A DNA stretch of 64,000 nt from Tropicimonas sediminicola (GTDB lineage Bacteria > Pseudomonadota > Alphaproteobacteria > Rhodobacterales > Rhodobacteraceae), in the NCBI RefSeq assembly GCF_900188335.1, contig NZ_FZOY01000002.1, positions 496,001-560,000 of the forward strand. Direction: 5' to 3'. A program made the position numbers and the translations under genes. Shown in pieces: positions 45,095 through 53,604 of the stretch (its first letter is position 1; every line of letters starts with the position of its first letter). The notes under the pieces were generated by a model, which saw only the letters and a list, made by a program, of their open reading frames with translations, did not search any database and was not told where the DNA came from.

Positions 45095-45424
45095 TCAGCC
45101 GATCGAGATCGACTTGGCGTCCTCGTAGACGGAGCCGTCGTCGTCGTACCAGGTGAACTTGAACTCGCCCGCTTCCGGCACCGTCGCTTCGAATTCGAAG
45201 TACGGGTTGGTCGAGATCGCGGGCTCGAGCGTCACGTCGATGACGTTCTTGCCGTTGAAGTCGCAGGTGAAGCGATTGATGATCGACCGCGGGATCGGGT
45301 TGCCATCGCCATCCTTGCGCTGCCCGGATTCCATCGGGTGCGAGATCAGGGTCTTGATCGTGATCACGTCGCCGGCGGCCGCAGATTTCGGCACCTTGAC
45401 GCGGGGTTTGACACCATCTGCCAT
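45095..45424 (-). CDS. soxZ: Sulfur carrier partner SoxZ
   Basis: A 109-residue immunoglobulin-like protein that forms the SoxYZ carrier. It starts ADGVKPRVKVPKSAAAGDVI and lacks its own signal, as is usual because SoxYZ is exported together by the SoxY Tat signal. CAGGAGAC precedes the ATG. It sits 20 bases after soxY. Confidence 0.96.
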   Translation of the reverse strand: MADGVKPRVKVPKSAAAGDVITIKTLISHPMESGQRKDGDGNPIPRSIINRFTCDFNGKNVIDVTLEPAISTNPYFEFEATVPEAGEFKFTWYDDDGSVYEDAKSISIG

Positions 45425-45444
45425 TTTCTATGTCTCCTGTTCTC

Positions 45445-45861
45445 TCAGCCGCCGCAGCCGCCGATGGTGACCTTCACGGTCGAAGAAGCCTGAACGAAGC
45501 TGCCGTCCGCCATCTTGGCGACGGCGACGACGTCCTGCGTGCCGGCGAGGCGAATGCGGGTCGAGGCCGCCTGGCTGCCCGCCAGCTCGCCGAACTTGAA
45601 CTCGGCCACGCCCGGGGTCGGGTTGCCGGTGGCCAGCAGCAGGATGGCGGCCGCGCCGGGCGCATCCACCGCGATCGGAACCGTGTTGCCGTTCTCGGCG
45701 ATCTCCGGTGCGGTCAGGGTCAGTCCGCCGGAGCCGACCTCGGCGCCTCCGGTGAAGGCGGCAATGGCATCCTCGGCGGCGGCGTTCACACGGAAGGGCA
45801 TGAAGCCCATCGCGGCGGCGCCGAGGCCCAGGGCCAGCGTCTCGCGTCGTGAGAAGTTCAT
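45445..45861 (-). CDS. soxY: Sulfur carrier protein SoxY
   Basis: A 138-residue protein with a Tat signal (NFSRRETLALGLGAAAMG) and the invariant C-terminal GGCGG, whose cysteine (Cys136) covalently carries the sulfur intermediates. AAGGAGAGAG precedes the ATG. It is followed by soxZ. Confidence 0.97.
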   Translation of the reverse strand: MNFSRRETLALGLGAAAMGFMPFRVNAAAEDAIAAFTGGAEVGSGGLTLTAPEIAENGNTVPIAVDAPGAAAILLLATGNPTPGVAEFKFGELAGSQAASTRIRLAGTQDVVAVAKMADGSFVQASSTVKVTIGGCGG

Positions 45862-45919
45862 CTCTCTCTCCTTGGTTGGGACCGGCTGACCCTTGTCGGG
45901 CCCGCCCGGTCGGGAAGTG

Positions 45920-46396
45920 CTATTCCTTGAGCGTCACGAGATAGGCGACGACATCCTCGATCTGCTGCGCGGTGAGCAGCGGGGTGACATCCTCAGGCGC
46001 CAGCGGCTTGGCCGTGAAGCCGACACCGGGCCGGATGAAATCACCGGTCTTGTAGAACGAGGGCATGATCGTGCCGTCGTAGGTCATCTTGGCATTGGCG
46101 ACGATCCCGCGGATCTCGGCCTCCGACCAGCGATCGCCGACACCGTCGAGCGCCGGGCCGACATTGCCCTGGAAGGGCACGTCCGGCATCGCGCTGACCT
46201 GATGACAGGACACGCAGTTGCCGATCGACTTCTCACTGATGACCTTGGCCCCCTCCTCCGGGTTGCCTGCCGCACCGGAAAGAGACGCCGTGATCGCGCC
46301 CTCCTCGTAGACCACGTCGTTCGGATCGACGGTCTCGGCCATGGCCGGGATAGCCAGAGTCATGGCGGCGGCTGCCGCTGAAATAGCGCGTTTCAT
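45920..46396 (-). CDS. soxX: Monoheme cytochrome SoxX
   Basis: A 158-residue periplasmic cytochrome with a signal ending IPAMAETV, heme site CVSCH (61-65) and the methionine ligand region YDGTIMPSFYK. The ATG at 46396 follows GGGAGGAC; an upstream in-frame extension has no signal and crosses the promoter region. It is the first gene of soxXYZA(BCD). A 200-base upstream gap holds the ATTC-N8-GAAT operator. Confidence 0.95.
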   Translation of the reverse strand: MKRAISAAAAAMTLAIPAMAETVDPNDVVYEEGAITASLSGAAGNPEEGAKVISEKSIGNCVSCHQVSAMPDVPFQGNVGPALDGVGDRWSEAEIRGIVANAKMTYDGTIMPSFYKTGDFIRPGVGFTAKPLAPEDVTPLLTAQQIEDVVAYLVTLKE

Positions 46397-46491
46397 ATGT
46401 CCTCCCGTAGCGACGCCTTCGCGTTTCGTGCGATGTCTGATCTGGATCGCTCCGTGTACCGTAGCGCACAGAAATCGACCCACGCAACAAC

Positions 46492-46511
46492 AAATTCTAT
46501 TTTTTGAATTT
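46492..46511. promoter_or_regulatory. SoxR operator upstream of soxX
   Basis: AAATTC-N8-GAATTT is a perfect inverted repeat in an AT-rich island 96-115 bases before soxX. It contains ATTC-N8-GAAT, the site I recall for the related sulfide-responsive repressor SqrR of Rhodobacter capsulatus. SoxR of Paracoccus is known to bind the soxW-soxX intergenic region. Confidence 0.72.
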
Positions 46512-46596
46512 TGCCTGTTGATCGATCCGTTCATCAGGTCACGCGAAGGCAGTCAATCCTTTCAATTCCCGCATGAAATCAGACACAAAACACCGA

Positions 46597-47163
46597 TCAC
46601 CCCTGACGCTCCTTGAGCTTGCGTGCGTGATACCGTTGGAAGTCCTCGTCGGTCTCGTAGCCGTGCTCCGTGACCCAGACCAGCAGATCCATCGTGGTGC
46701 TGGCCCCGAAAGCGCCCGGCATCGTGGCCACCGCGGCGCGGTTCGCAGGCTCGCCTTCCGCCACCTCCTCCGGCAGGAAAAGAATCAGAGGCGTGAACAT
46801 CAGGCCCCACTTCTTGGCCATGTCCGATTCGCTCAGGACCTCGCCGTCGAAATCGGTCACCTCGGTCTGACCGTGCATGTTGAGCTGAACGACGAAGAAG
46901 TTCTCGGCGATGAAGTCCGAGACCTCCGCCTTGGAGAAGACCTCCTCGTGCATCTTCTTGCAGTAGATGCAGCCGCGCTGCTCGAAGATCACCATCAGCC
47001 GCTTGTCCTCGGCATTGGCCTCTTCCAGGTCCTCGCGCAGGTCCTTGAACGTGTCCCGCATCCAGGGCTGCTTGTGAAGCCCGTCGTCCCCGATCTCGGC
47101 CGCAAGCAGCATCGGCGCAGCCAGCAGGAGCGCCACCGTGGCGCCGAACATTCTCCTCGACAT
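46597..47163 (-). CDS. soxW: Periplasmic thioredoxin SoxW
   Basis: A 188-residue thioredoxin-fold protein with a Sec signal ending AAPMLLAAE and the redox pair in FEQRGCIYCKKMHEEVFSKA. It is expected to receive reductant from SoxV and keep the SoxYZ system active. GGAGGAGACG precedes the start. It is 40 bases downstream of soxV. Confidence 0.92.
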   Translation of the reverse strand: MSRRMFGATVALLLAAPMLLAAEIGDDGLHKQPWMRDTFKDLREDLEEANAEDKRLMVIFEQRGCIYCKKMHEEVFSKAEVSDFIAENFFVVQLNMHGQTEVTDFDGEVLSESDMAKKWGLMFTPLILFLPEEVAEGEPANRAAVATMPGAFGASTTMDLLVWVTEHGYETDEDFQRYHARKLKERQG

Positions 47164-47203
47164 TCCGCGTCTCCTCCCAAGGTATGAAATTGGCCCGACG
47201 GCA

Positions 47204-47938
47204 TCAGCCGATCGCGGGCAGGTAATTCAGCATCCATTCGGCAATCAGGTTCACCGAGTTCGTCCCGATCAGCACCCCGAAGACGATCAGCAGGACACCC
47301 ATCGCCTTCTCGATCTTCGGCAGGTGCTTCCGGAAGCCTTTCATCCAGCGCATGAACGGCCCGATGAAGAAGGCCGCCAGCACGAAGGGCAGCGTCATCC
47401 CGATGCCGTAGACCAGAAGCAGCATCGCGCCCCGCATGGCGCCCTCGGCCTCGGTCGCCGCCGTGAACAGAATCGCCGCCAGAACCGGGCCGACGCAGGG
47501 CGTCCAGCCGAAGGCGAAAGCCAGACCGATGACATAGGCCCCGAGCCAGGACATCCGGACCGTGTCGCCCGCCTCCGCCCGGAACTGGCGATAGAGAAAG
47601 CCGATGCGGATCACGCCCAGGAAATGCAGCCCCATGGCGATGATCACCACCGCCGCCACGATTCGCAGCATGTCCATGTATTGCGACACCAGTTGCCCGA
47701 AGGCCGAGGCGGAGGCGCCGAGCGCCATGAAGATGGTGATGATCCCGGCCGAGAAGAAGATCGCCGAGATCACCGCGCGGCGCCGCACCTCCGGCGGGAT
47801 CGTCCCCTCGGCACTGATCTGGTTCATCCCGACGCCGGCCATGTAGGACAGATAGAATGGAACGATCGGAAGGATGCATGGCGAGAGGAAGGACAGCAGG
47901 CCCGCCAGCGCGGCCCCCGCCCAGGAAACCTCGAGCAT
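47204..47938 (-). CDS. soxV: CcdA-family membrane thiol transporter SoxV
   Basis: A 244-residue six-helix membrane protein that moves reducing equivalents from cytoplasmic thioredoxin to the periplasm. The conserved redox cysteines are in LSFLSPCILPIVPFYLSYMA and FGWTPCVGPVLAAILF. AGGGAGGGACG precedes the start. It is the first gene of the minus-strand sox run and divergent from soxS. Confidence 0.94.
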   Translation of the reverse strand: MLEVSWAGAALAGLLSFLSPCILPIVPFYLSYMAGVGMNQISAEGTIPPEVRRRAVISAIFFSAGIITIFMALGASASAFGQLVSQYMDMLRIVAAVVIIAMGLHFLGVIRIGFLYRQFRAEAGDTVRMSWLGAYVIGLAFAFGWTPCVGPVLAAILFTAATEAEGAMRGAMLLLVYGIGMTLPFVLAAFFIGPFMRWMKGFRKHLPKIEKAMGVLLIVFGVLIGTNSVNLIAEWMLNYLPAIG

Positions 47939-47958
47939 GGACGTCCCTCCCTTGTCCC

Positions 47959-47988
47959 ATTCATATATTCATATTATCTTTGTCGAAT
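47959..47988. promoter_or_regulatory. SoxR operator region between soxV and soxS
   Basis: This 78-base divergent gap contains a tandem ATTCATAT-ATTCATAT at 47959-47974 and ATTA-TCTTTGTC-GAAT at 47973-47988. The latter is one base off ATTC-N8-GAAT. In Paracoccus SoxR binds the equivalent soxS-soxV region. AT-rich hexamers here may also be -10 elements. Confidence 0.55.
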
Positions 47989-48016
47989 GTGACCCGTCAA
48001 TCGGAGCCGACACCCC

Positions 48017-48403
48017 ATGTCCGGAATTCTTCGCGTTCTCGCCGTGTCCGCCATGATGGCGCTGGCCGCGTTGCCCGGTCATGCCGTGGAGCTGGTGATG
48101 GTCGAGCAGGCCGGCTGCAGCTACTGCGCCCGCTGGGAAGACGAGATCGGACCGATCTATCCGAAGACGCCCGAGGGCGCCCATGCGCCGCTGCGGCGTG
48201 TCGATCTGCGCGGCGACGAGATCGACGCGCTGCGCCTGAAACGCCGGGTCAACTTCACACCGACCTTCATTCTGATCGACGCCGATGGACAGGAAATCGC
48301 TCGGCTCGAAGGCTACCCCGGGGAGGACTTCTTCTGGGGTCTGATCGAAAGGATGCTGCAGGAAAACACGGCCTACCGCCCTCCTGTGGCCGCCGGTGGC
48401 TAA
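48017..48403 (+). CDS. soxS: Periplasmic thioredoxin-like SoxS
   Basis: A 128-residue protein with a Sec signal ending PGHAVELV and a redox motif AGCSYCARWEDEIG in a thioredoxin-like fold (FTPTFILIDADGQEIARLEG). In Paracoccus SoxS is needed for full sox expression and activates SoxYZ. It is divergent from soxV and followed by soxR in the same direction. Confidence 0.92.
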   Translation: MSGILRVLAVSAMMALAALPGHAVELVMVEQAGCSYCARWEDEIGPIYPKTPEGAHAPLRRVDLRGDEIDALRLKRRVNFTPTFILIDADGQEIARLEGYPGEDFFWGLIERMLQENTAYRPPVAAGG

Positions 48404-48536
48404 GCCGCCGACACACCAGCCGGACGCGCGCGCGCCGGCCGGGAATGCGGAAGAAACCGCACAATCCGCTGGCGTTTCCGGCCATACGCAGTCAGGATTG
48501 CCGGCAACACCGCCCGACCGCATTGAAAACTCTGCG

Positions 48537-48554
48537 CCCAAATGCAATTTTGGG
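48537..48554. promoter_or_regulatory. Inverted repeat before soxR
   Basis: CCCAAA-TGCAAT-TTTGGG lies 34-51 bases upstream of the soxR ATG in an AT-richer patch. It could be an autoregulatory site or promoter spacer, but it does not match the ATTC-N8-GAAT sites. Confidence 0.3.
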
Positions 48555-48587
48555 TTCTGTGAAGCTGATGAAAGTAGATTGGACGCC

Positions 48588-48932
48588 ATGGGATTGCCGA
48601 TCATCGACGCCAAGACAACCGAAGAGGAAATCGACAAGATCGTCTCCAAGGCGACCACGGCGTCGAACTTCCTGAAGGCGATCAGCCACGAGGGACGGCT
48701 GATGATCCTGTGCCACCTGGTCACGGGAGAGAAATCGGTCACCGAACTCGAGAACCTGCTGTCGGTCCGCCAGGCGGCGGTTTCGCAGCAATTGTCGCGG
48801 CTTCGTCTTGAGGGTCTCGTGACCCCGAGGCGCGACGGAAAGACGATCTACTACTCCTTGACCGATGACCGGCCCCGCAGGATACTCGAGGTCGTTTACG
48901 ACCTTTTCTGCAAGGAAGAGAGCGCCGACTAG
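48588..48932 (+). CDS. soxR: ArsR-family persulfide-sensing repressor SoxR
   Basis: A 114-residue winged-helix repressor of sox genes. The recognition region reads VTELENLLSVRQAAVSQQLS. Two cysteines, Cys42 (MILCHL) and Cys108 (DLFCKEE), match the dithiol pair of SqrR/BigR/SoxR proteins that form a persulfide bridge. The ATG at 48588 gives the normal size; an in-frame ATG at 48396 adds 64 low-complexity residues and is rejected. Confidence 0.93.
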   Translation: MGLPIIDAKTTEEEIDKIVSKATTASNFLKAISHEGRLMILCHLVTGEKSVTELENLLSVRQAAVSQQLSRLRLEGLVTPRRDGKTIYYSLTDDRPRRILEVVYDLFCKEESAD

Positions 48933-48994
48933 GCCGTCGGCCGACTGCCACGACAGGGCATCGACCCGGCCTGAACAGCTGGGGAGGGCTGTTT

Positions 48995-50050
48995 ATGGGC
49001 GAGATCCTGCAAGACAGCGTGCTTGTCGCGCTGCTTGGATTCCTGGGAGGCCTGGGCCTGGGGCTTGCAGCCCGTATCGGCCGCTTCTGCACACTTGGCG
49101 CAATCGAAGACGCTCTTTACGGCGGGTCCGACATCCGGATGCGCATGTGGGCGGTTGCGATCGGCGTCGCGGTCATCGGCGCCTTCGGTCTCGCCGGAGC
49201 CGGCCTCTTCGAACCGACCGACAGTTTCTACCTCGGAACCGGCTGGAACCCGGTCGCCCATATCGTTGGCGGCCTCGTTTTCGGCTATGGCATGGCGCTG
49301 GCCGGAAACTGCGGCTACGGGGTGCTCGCCCGGGTCGGCGGCGGCGACCTGCGCGCCTTCATCATCGTCCTGGTGATGGCGATCGCCGCCTATTCGGTGA
49401 TCTCCGGTCCCTTTGCCGCGCTGCGGGTCGCGGTCTTTCCCGACACCCTGCTGGGCACCGGCACGCCCGCGGGCTTCGCGCATCTTCTGTCCGACGCAAC
49501 CGGCCTCGCCCCCGCCGCCATCGGGATCCTGATCGGGGCCGCGATCCTTGCCGCCGCGCTTGCGCCGGCGCGGGTGCGGGCGAGCCGCAAGGCGATGGGT
49601 TGGGCGGCGGTCGTCGGCCTGTCGATCGTCTCGGGCTGGGCCGCCACTACCTACATGTCCCACCGCAGTTTCGGCGCCATACCGGTCGAGAGCCACACCT
49701 TCTCGGCCCCGCTCGGCGACACCGTGCTCTACGCCATGCTCGCCTCGGGCATGAACCTCTCCTTCGGCGTCGGCTCGGTGGCCGGCGTGCTCTGCGGCGC
49801 CTTCATCGGCAGCCTGCGCAAGGGGCATTTCCGCTGGGAAGCCTGCGAGGACCCGAGGGAACTCCGCCGCCAGATCGGCGGCGCGGTCATGATGGGCGCG
49901 GGCGGCGCCGTCGCGATCGGCTGTTCCGTGGGACAGGGGCTCTCCGCCTTCTCGCTGCTGGCCTTCTCGGCCCCCCTGACGCTCGGCGCGATCATGATCG
50001 GCGCCTGGCTCGGGCTGCGGCAGCTGATCCACGGCTTCGCCCCGCTCTGA
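48995..50050 (+). CDS. YeeE/YedE (TsuA-like) thiosulfate transporter
   Basis: A 351-residue polytopic membrane protein with about nine hydrophobic segments. The family cysteine motifs are RIGRFCTLGAIEDALYGGSD, MALAGNCGYGVLARVGGGDL and AIGCSVGQGLSAFS. Members such as TsuA import thiosulfate. It follows soxR by 62 bases in the same direction. A role in thiosulfate or sulfur uptake for the Sox system is inferred; no separate TusA/TsuB gene is visible. Confidence 0.88.
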   Translation: MGEILQDSVLVALLGFLGGLGLGLAARIGRFCTLGAIEDALYGGSDIRMRMWAVAIGVAVIGAFGLAGAGLFEPTDSFYLGTGWNPVAHIVGGLVFGYGMALAGNCGYGVLARVGGGDLRAFIIVLVMAIAAYSVISGPFAALRVAVFPDTLLGTGTPAGFAHLLSDATGLAPAAIGILIGAAILAAALAPARVRASRKAMGWAAVVGLSIVSGWAATTYMSHRSFGAIPVESHTFSAPLGDTVLYAMLASGMNLSFGVGSVAGVLCGAFIGSLRKGHFRWEACEDPRELRRQIGGAVMMGAGGAVAIGCSVGQGLSAFSLLAFSAPLTLGAIMIGAWLGLRQLIHGFAPL

Positions 50051-50078
50051 CGCCCCGGCGGCCTCCCGGAAAGATCTT

Positions 50079-50099
50079 CGGGGGGCTCTCAGCCCCCCG
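50079..50099. terminator. Bidirectional hairpin between convergent genes
   Basis: CGGGGGGCT, loop CTC and AGCCCCCCG form a perfect 9-bp stem in the 61-base gap between the YeeE/YedE gene and the convergent aldo/keto reductase. No T-run follows, so any termination would be weak or factor-assisted. Confidence 0.6.
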
Positions 50100-50111
50100 C
50101 GATCCGACGCC

Positions 50112-51098
50112 TCAGTATGCGCCCCGGATGTGGTCCTTGATCTCCGCCGCGTAGAACGCCGCAAGCTCCTCGTGCAGTGCCTTGGGCAGCGGCGCCACGT
50201 CCGACGCCGCGGCATTCCGCAGGATCTGGTCCGGCGCCGAGGCCCCCGGGATGATCGTGGACACCGCCGGATGATCGAGGATCCAGCGCTGCGCCATCTT
50301 GGCCAGCGTCATGCCCTCCGGCCGCATCCCCTTGAGCGCCTCGGCCAGTTCCACCGCCTTCTCGAACGGCAGTCCGGAGAAGGTCTCGCCCACGTTGAAG
50401 GCCGCACCGTCGCGGTTGTAGTTGCGGTGGTCCTTCGCATCGAAGGTCGTCTCGGCGGTGAACTTGCCGCTGAGCACTCCGCTCGCCAGCGGCAGACGGA
50501 CGATGATGCCGACGCCCTTCGCGTCCGCCTGCGGCAGAAGTTCGGTGACCAGCTTCTGCCGGAACAGGTTGAAGATCACCTGCAGCGACAGCAGCCCCTC
50601 CTGCTCAAGGCAGATCAGCCCCTCTTCCACCGTCTCGACGCTGGCGCCGAAATGCCGGATCGCGCCCTCGTCCTGCAGCTTGCGGAGCCAGTCGAATATC
50701 TCGCCCTGCCGCATCACCTCGGTCGGGATGCAATGGAGTTGCACAAGGTCGATGGCCTCCACGCCCAGCCGCTCCCGGGATGCCTCGACGCCGCGGCGCA
50801 AGGCGTCCTCGGTGTAGCCGTCGGGATAGACGCCCGGGCCCCGCCCGAACTTGGTGGCCACCCGGATCGGCGCCCCGTCCCAGTGCTTCAGGAACTGCCC
50901 GATCAGATCCTCGCTGCGCCCTGCCCCGTAGACATCGGCGGTATCGAAGAAGCTCACACCATGCGTTGCGGCGGTGGTCAGGATCTCGAGCCCGATGTCG
51001 CGCGCCACGCCGCTGCCCCAGTCGGCGCCGAGCTGCCAGCAGCCCAGCCCCACCTCGCTCACGTCGAATCCCTTCGCGCCCAGCTGTCTCGTCTTCAT
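50112..51098 (-). CDS. Aldo/keto reductase
   Basis: A 328-residue NADPH-dependent TIM-barrel oxidoreductase. It shows the family tetrad: Asp and Tyr in FFDTADVYGAGRSEDLIG, Lys in RVATKFGRG and His in DLVQLHCIP. NADP-binding residues are in the C-terminal ILDHPAVSTIIPGASAPDQI. The start at 51098 has GAGG at good spacing, unlike longer frames. It is not in an obvious operon, and the substrate is unknown. Confidence 0.9.
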   Translation of the reverse strand: MKTRQLGAKGFDVSEVGLGCWQLGADWGSGVARDIGLEILTTAATHGVSFFDTADVYGAGRSEDLIGQFLKHWDGAPIRVATKFGRGPGVYPDGYTEDALRRGVEASRERLGVEAIDLVQLHCIPTEVMRQGEIFDWLRKLQDEGAIRHFGASVETVEEGLICLEQEGLLSLQVIFNLFRQKLVTELLPQADAKGVGIIVRLPLASGVLSGKFTAETTFDAKDHRNYNRDGAAFNVGETFSGLPFEKAVELAEALKGMRPEGMTLAKMAQRWILDHPAVSTIIPGASAPDQILRNAAASDVAPLPKALHEELAAFYAAEIKDHIRGAY

Positions 51099-51249
51099 GA
51101 ATGCCTCGCTGATTGGGCCCCGCGCCGTCGCACCCCTGCGGAGGACAGCGGACCTCGGGCGCGTTATCGGTGCCCTGCCCCAGAGGGTCAACTGCACCAT
51201 CGGACGCGCCCCCTGAGCACGTCGCCTGACCTGCCCTCGCCGGCGCCGC

Positions 51250-52095
51250 TCAGCTGCGGCCGGCCAGCGCCTGCTCCATGTCGTAGATTGTCACCAGCAT
51301 CGCCGTTGCATCTGTCCGGATCAGGCCCTCGGTGGCGCGCTGCATGTCGAGGATCGAGGCCATCACCAGGAACAGGAAGCCGGAGAATGCGAAGGTGCGC
51401 CAACTGAGCTTGCGTCCGATGGTCCCGGCCCGGTTGCCGAGCAGGAACAGCGCGAGCAGGGCCGCGGCGAGCAACATCGCCTGCGCCAGTTCGGAGACCG
51501 GCACCGAGAGCGTCTCCACCCGGTAGAGGTGCGAATCCAGCGCCTCGTTCACGGCGCCTGCGACAAAGGCCTTCATCGGCGGCGGCAGCGGGTCGGCCGT
51601 GGCTTCCAGCGTCAGGGGCCAGAGCCTCGCCTGCAACTCGAGCGTCGTGGCGATGAAGCGCTGCGCCTCCTCCAGCGAGGTGATCGAGTTGTCTCCCGGC
51701 AGGAGCCGCGTCCGCGCATAGTCCAGAAGCGCCACCTGCAGATCTGTCCTGCCGGGCTCGGCGAGGTAGTCCGCCCGGAGGAACGCGGTTCCTAGGGCCG
51801 CAGCCTCCGAAACGAGGACAGACTTGCGGGTTTGCGAGAGGTTCAGGGAGTTGCCGTAGCTGAAGGCGATCAGCAGCCCGAGCAGCGCCAGCGCGGCGCC
51901 CAGCGTCGTCTCCCCGGCCACCTGGTCCACCGGACGCCCGGTCTTGATCAGAACCTGACGACGCCGCGCGCCGGACAGGAAGCCGAGGACCGCGGCCGCC
52001 GGCAGCGATACCAGAAGGATCAGCATTGCCCCGCCTATCGAGAAATACGGCAAGCTGATGTTGTCGTACAAGGCCGCAGCGCCGATCGGTTCCAT
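51250..52095 (-). CDS. Bestrophin-like (DUF4239-type) membrane protein
   Basis: A 281-residue inner-membrane protein with two hydrophobic segments near the N-terminus (about 20-42 and 66-84) and two near the C-terminus (about 207-226 and 234-252). The polar middle contains SQTRKSVLVSEAAALGTAFL and GDNSITSLEEAQRF, a pattern of the DUF4239/bestrophin-like ion channel relatives. GGGGGAG lies upstream of the ATG. Its function is unknown. Confidence 0.7.
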   Translation of the reverse strand: MEPIGAAALYDNISLPYFSIGGAMLILLVSLPAAAVLGFLSGARRRQVLIKTGRPVDQVAGETTLGAALALLGLLIAFSYGNSLNLSQTRKSVLVSEAAALGTAFLRADYLAEPGRTDLQVALLDYARTRLLPGDNSITSLEEAQRFIATTLELQARLWPLTLEATADPLPPPMKAFVAGAVNEALDSHLYRVETLSVPVSELAQAMLLAAALLALFLLGNRAGTIGRKLSWRTFAFSGFLFLVMASILDMQRATEGLIRTDATAMLVTIYDMEQALAGRS

Positions 52096-52221
52096 CTCCC
52101 CCTCCCCAGCAGGATCTCCTCAGACTGAATATGAGCAGATCGCGTCCGAGCGCGCTACATGTTTGCGAATGACTCCCGTCTTTTCAGGGGGCTGCGCGAC
52201 GTTGCGAAGGTCGCCCCACGC

Positions 52222-53604
52222 TCAGGCCGGCGGCTTGCGATGGGCATAGAGCGCCGCCACCGCGCAGGAGACGAGCCGCGCCTTGTCGTCATCGGCACGG
52301 CTGGTCAGGATCACCGGGCATTTCGCCCCGATCACGATGCCGCCCGCCTCCGCATGCGCGATGAAGGTCAGCTCCTTGGCAAGCATGTTGGCGGATTCGA
52401 GGTTCGGCGCGATCAGGATCTCGGCCTGCCCCGCGACCATCGACTGGATGCCCTTGGTACGGGCGGCCTCGAGGTTGATCGCGTTGTCCATCGCCAGCGG
52501 TCCGTCGACCAGCGCCCCGGTGATCTGCCCGCGCTCGGCCATCTTGGAGAGCGCGGCAGCCTCGAGCGTGGAGGGGATCCTCGGGTTCACCGTCTCCACC
52601 GCCGAGAGGATGCCGACCTTGGGCTCGGCCATGCCGAGCGTATGGGCAAGGTCGATCGCGTTCTGGGTGATGTCCACCTTGGTTTCGAGGTCCGGCGCAA
52701 TGTTGATCGCGGCGTCAGAGATCAGCAGCAGGTGGGTGAGCCCCGGCACGTCCATCACGAAGACATGGCTCAGCCGGCGCCCCACCCGCAGCCCGCCATC
52801 CCGCTTGACGATCTCCGCCAGCAGGATGTCGGTGTGCAGGTTGCCCTTCATCAGCGCCGCCGCACGCCCCTCGTTGACAAGTCGGACACCGAGCGCGGCC
52901 GCGGCCCGGTGGCGCGGCTCGTCGATCAGCTCGAATGCCGAGATGTCCCGGCCGACCTTGGCGGCCGCCTCCCTTATCTTGGCCGCATCGCCGATCAGGA
53001 TCGGGTCGATCAGCGTGTTGTCGTAGCCGAGCAACGGCCCAAGCAGCGCATCCTCGCTCTCGGGCGCCACAACGGCCGTCCGGATCGGCGGCAACGGCCG
53101 CGCCTCCGCCAACAGCTTGTCGAAATGGACATGCCGCTCGACGATCAGGCCGGGGATGTCGTCGAAACTGTAGTCCATCGGGTCGGTCGGCGCGATCACT
53201 TCGGCCACGCCCCGCGCCAGCTTCTTGCCGTCGGTGGTGTCGATGGCGCATTCGAAAACGGCGATGCAATCGTCCTTCTTCTCGGTCAGCTTGATCCGGA
53301 CGACAACCTCGTCACCGGCAAAGGCGCGTTCGAAGAACTCGAGGCAATGGGACTTGTAGAGCGTGCCCGGCCCGGGAAGCTTGTTGCCGAGCACCGACGA
53401 AACCAGCGTGGCGATCCACATCGCCGGGGCCACCGGCTCCTGAAGCGCCCCCTCGACATTCTTGAACCGTGGGAAGTGCTTGGGGTTCATGTTGCCGGTG
53501 ATGTTGGCGAAGACGAAGAAGTCGTCGGCGCGGCAGACCCGGCGCAGCTCGGCCTCCATTCCCACTTCCAGCGCGTCCCAAGGCGTGTTCCTGATGGTCG
53601 TCAT
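52222..53604 (-). CDS. Bifunctional enoyl-CoA hydratase / phosphate acetyltransferase-type protein
   Basis: A 460-residue fusion. Residues 1-150 are a MaoC-like hot-dog domain (FFVFANITGNMNPKHF and the region to IKLTEKKDDCIAVFE). Residues about 160-460 are a phosphate acetyl/butyryltransferase domain (LSHVFVMDVPGLTHLLLISD, DAAINIAPDLETKVDITQNA). The architecture is common in Rhodobacterales. ATG 53604 is preferred over an in-frame GTG at 53610. In relatives an acetate kinase gene often follows; here it does not. Confidence 0.9.
   Translation of the reverse strand: MTTIRNTPWDALEVGMEAELRRVCRADDFFVFANITGNMNPKHFPRFKNVEGALQEPVAPAMWIATLVSSVLGNKLPGPGTLYKSHCLEFFERAFAGDEVVVRIKLTEKKDDCIAVFECAIDTTDGKKLARGVAEVIAPTDPMDYSFDDIPGLIVERHVHFDKLLAEARPLPPIRTAVVAPESEDALLGPLLGYDNTLIDPILIGDAAKIREAAAKVGRDISAFELIDEPRHRAAAALGVRLVNEGRAAALMKGNLHTDILLAEIVKRDGGLRVGRRLSHVFVMDVPGLTHLLLISDAAINIAPDLETKVDITQNAIDLAHTLGMAEPKVGILSAVETVNPRIPSTLEAAALSKMAERGQITGALVDGPLAMDNAINLEAARTKGIQSMVAGQAEILIAPNLESANMLAKELTFIAHAEAGGIVIGAKCPVILTSRADDDKARLVSCAVAALYAHRKPPA

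Noticed and set aside
40423-45156. A 1577-codon open frame on the plus strand antisense to soxD, soxC, soxB and soxA
   Set aside because: It is the mirror of strongly supported sox genes in high-GC DNA, where the codon bias of the real strand removes stops on the other. It has no ribosome-binding site or recognisable domain.
48396-48587. A 64-residue N-terminal extension of SoxR
   Set aside because: It overlaps soxS, is low-complexity, and would make the protein much longer than known SoxR/SqrR proteins.
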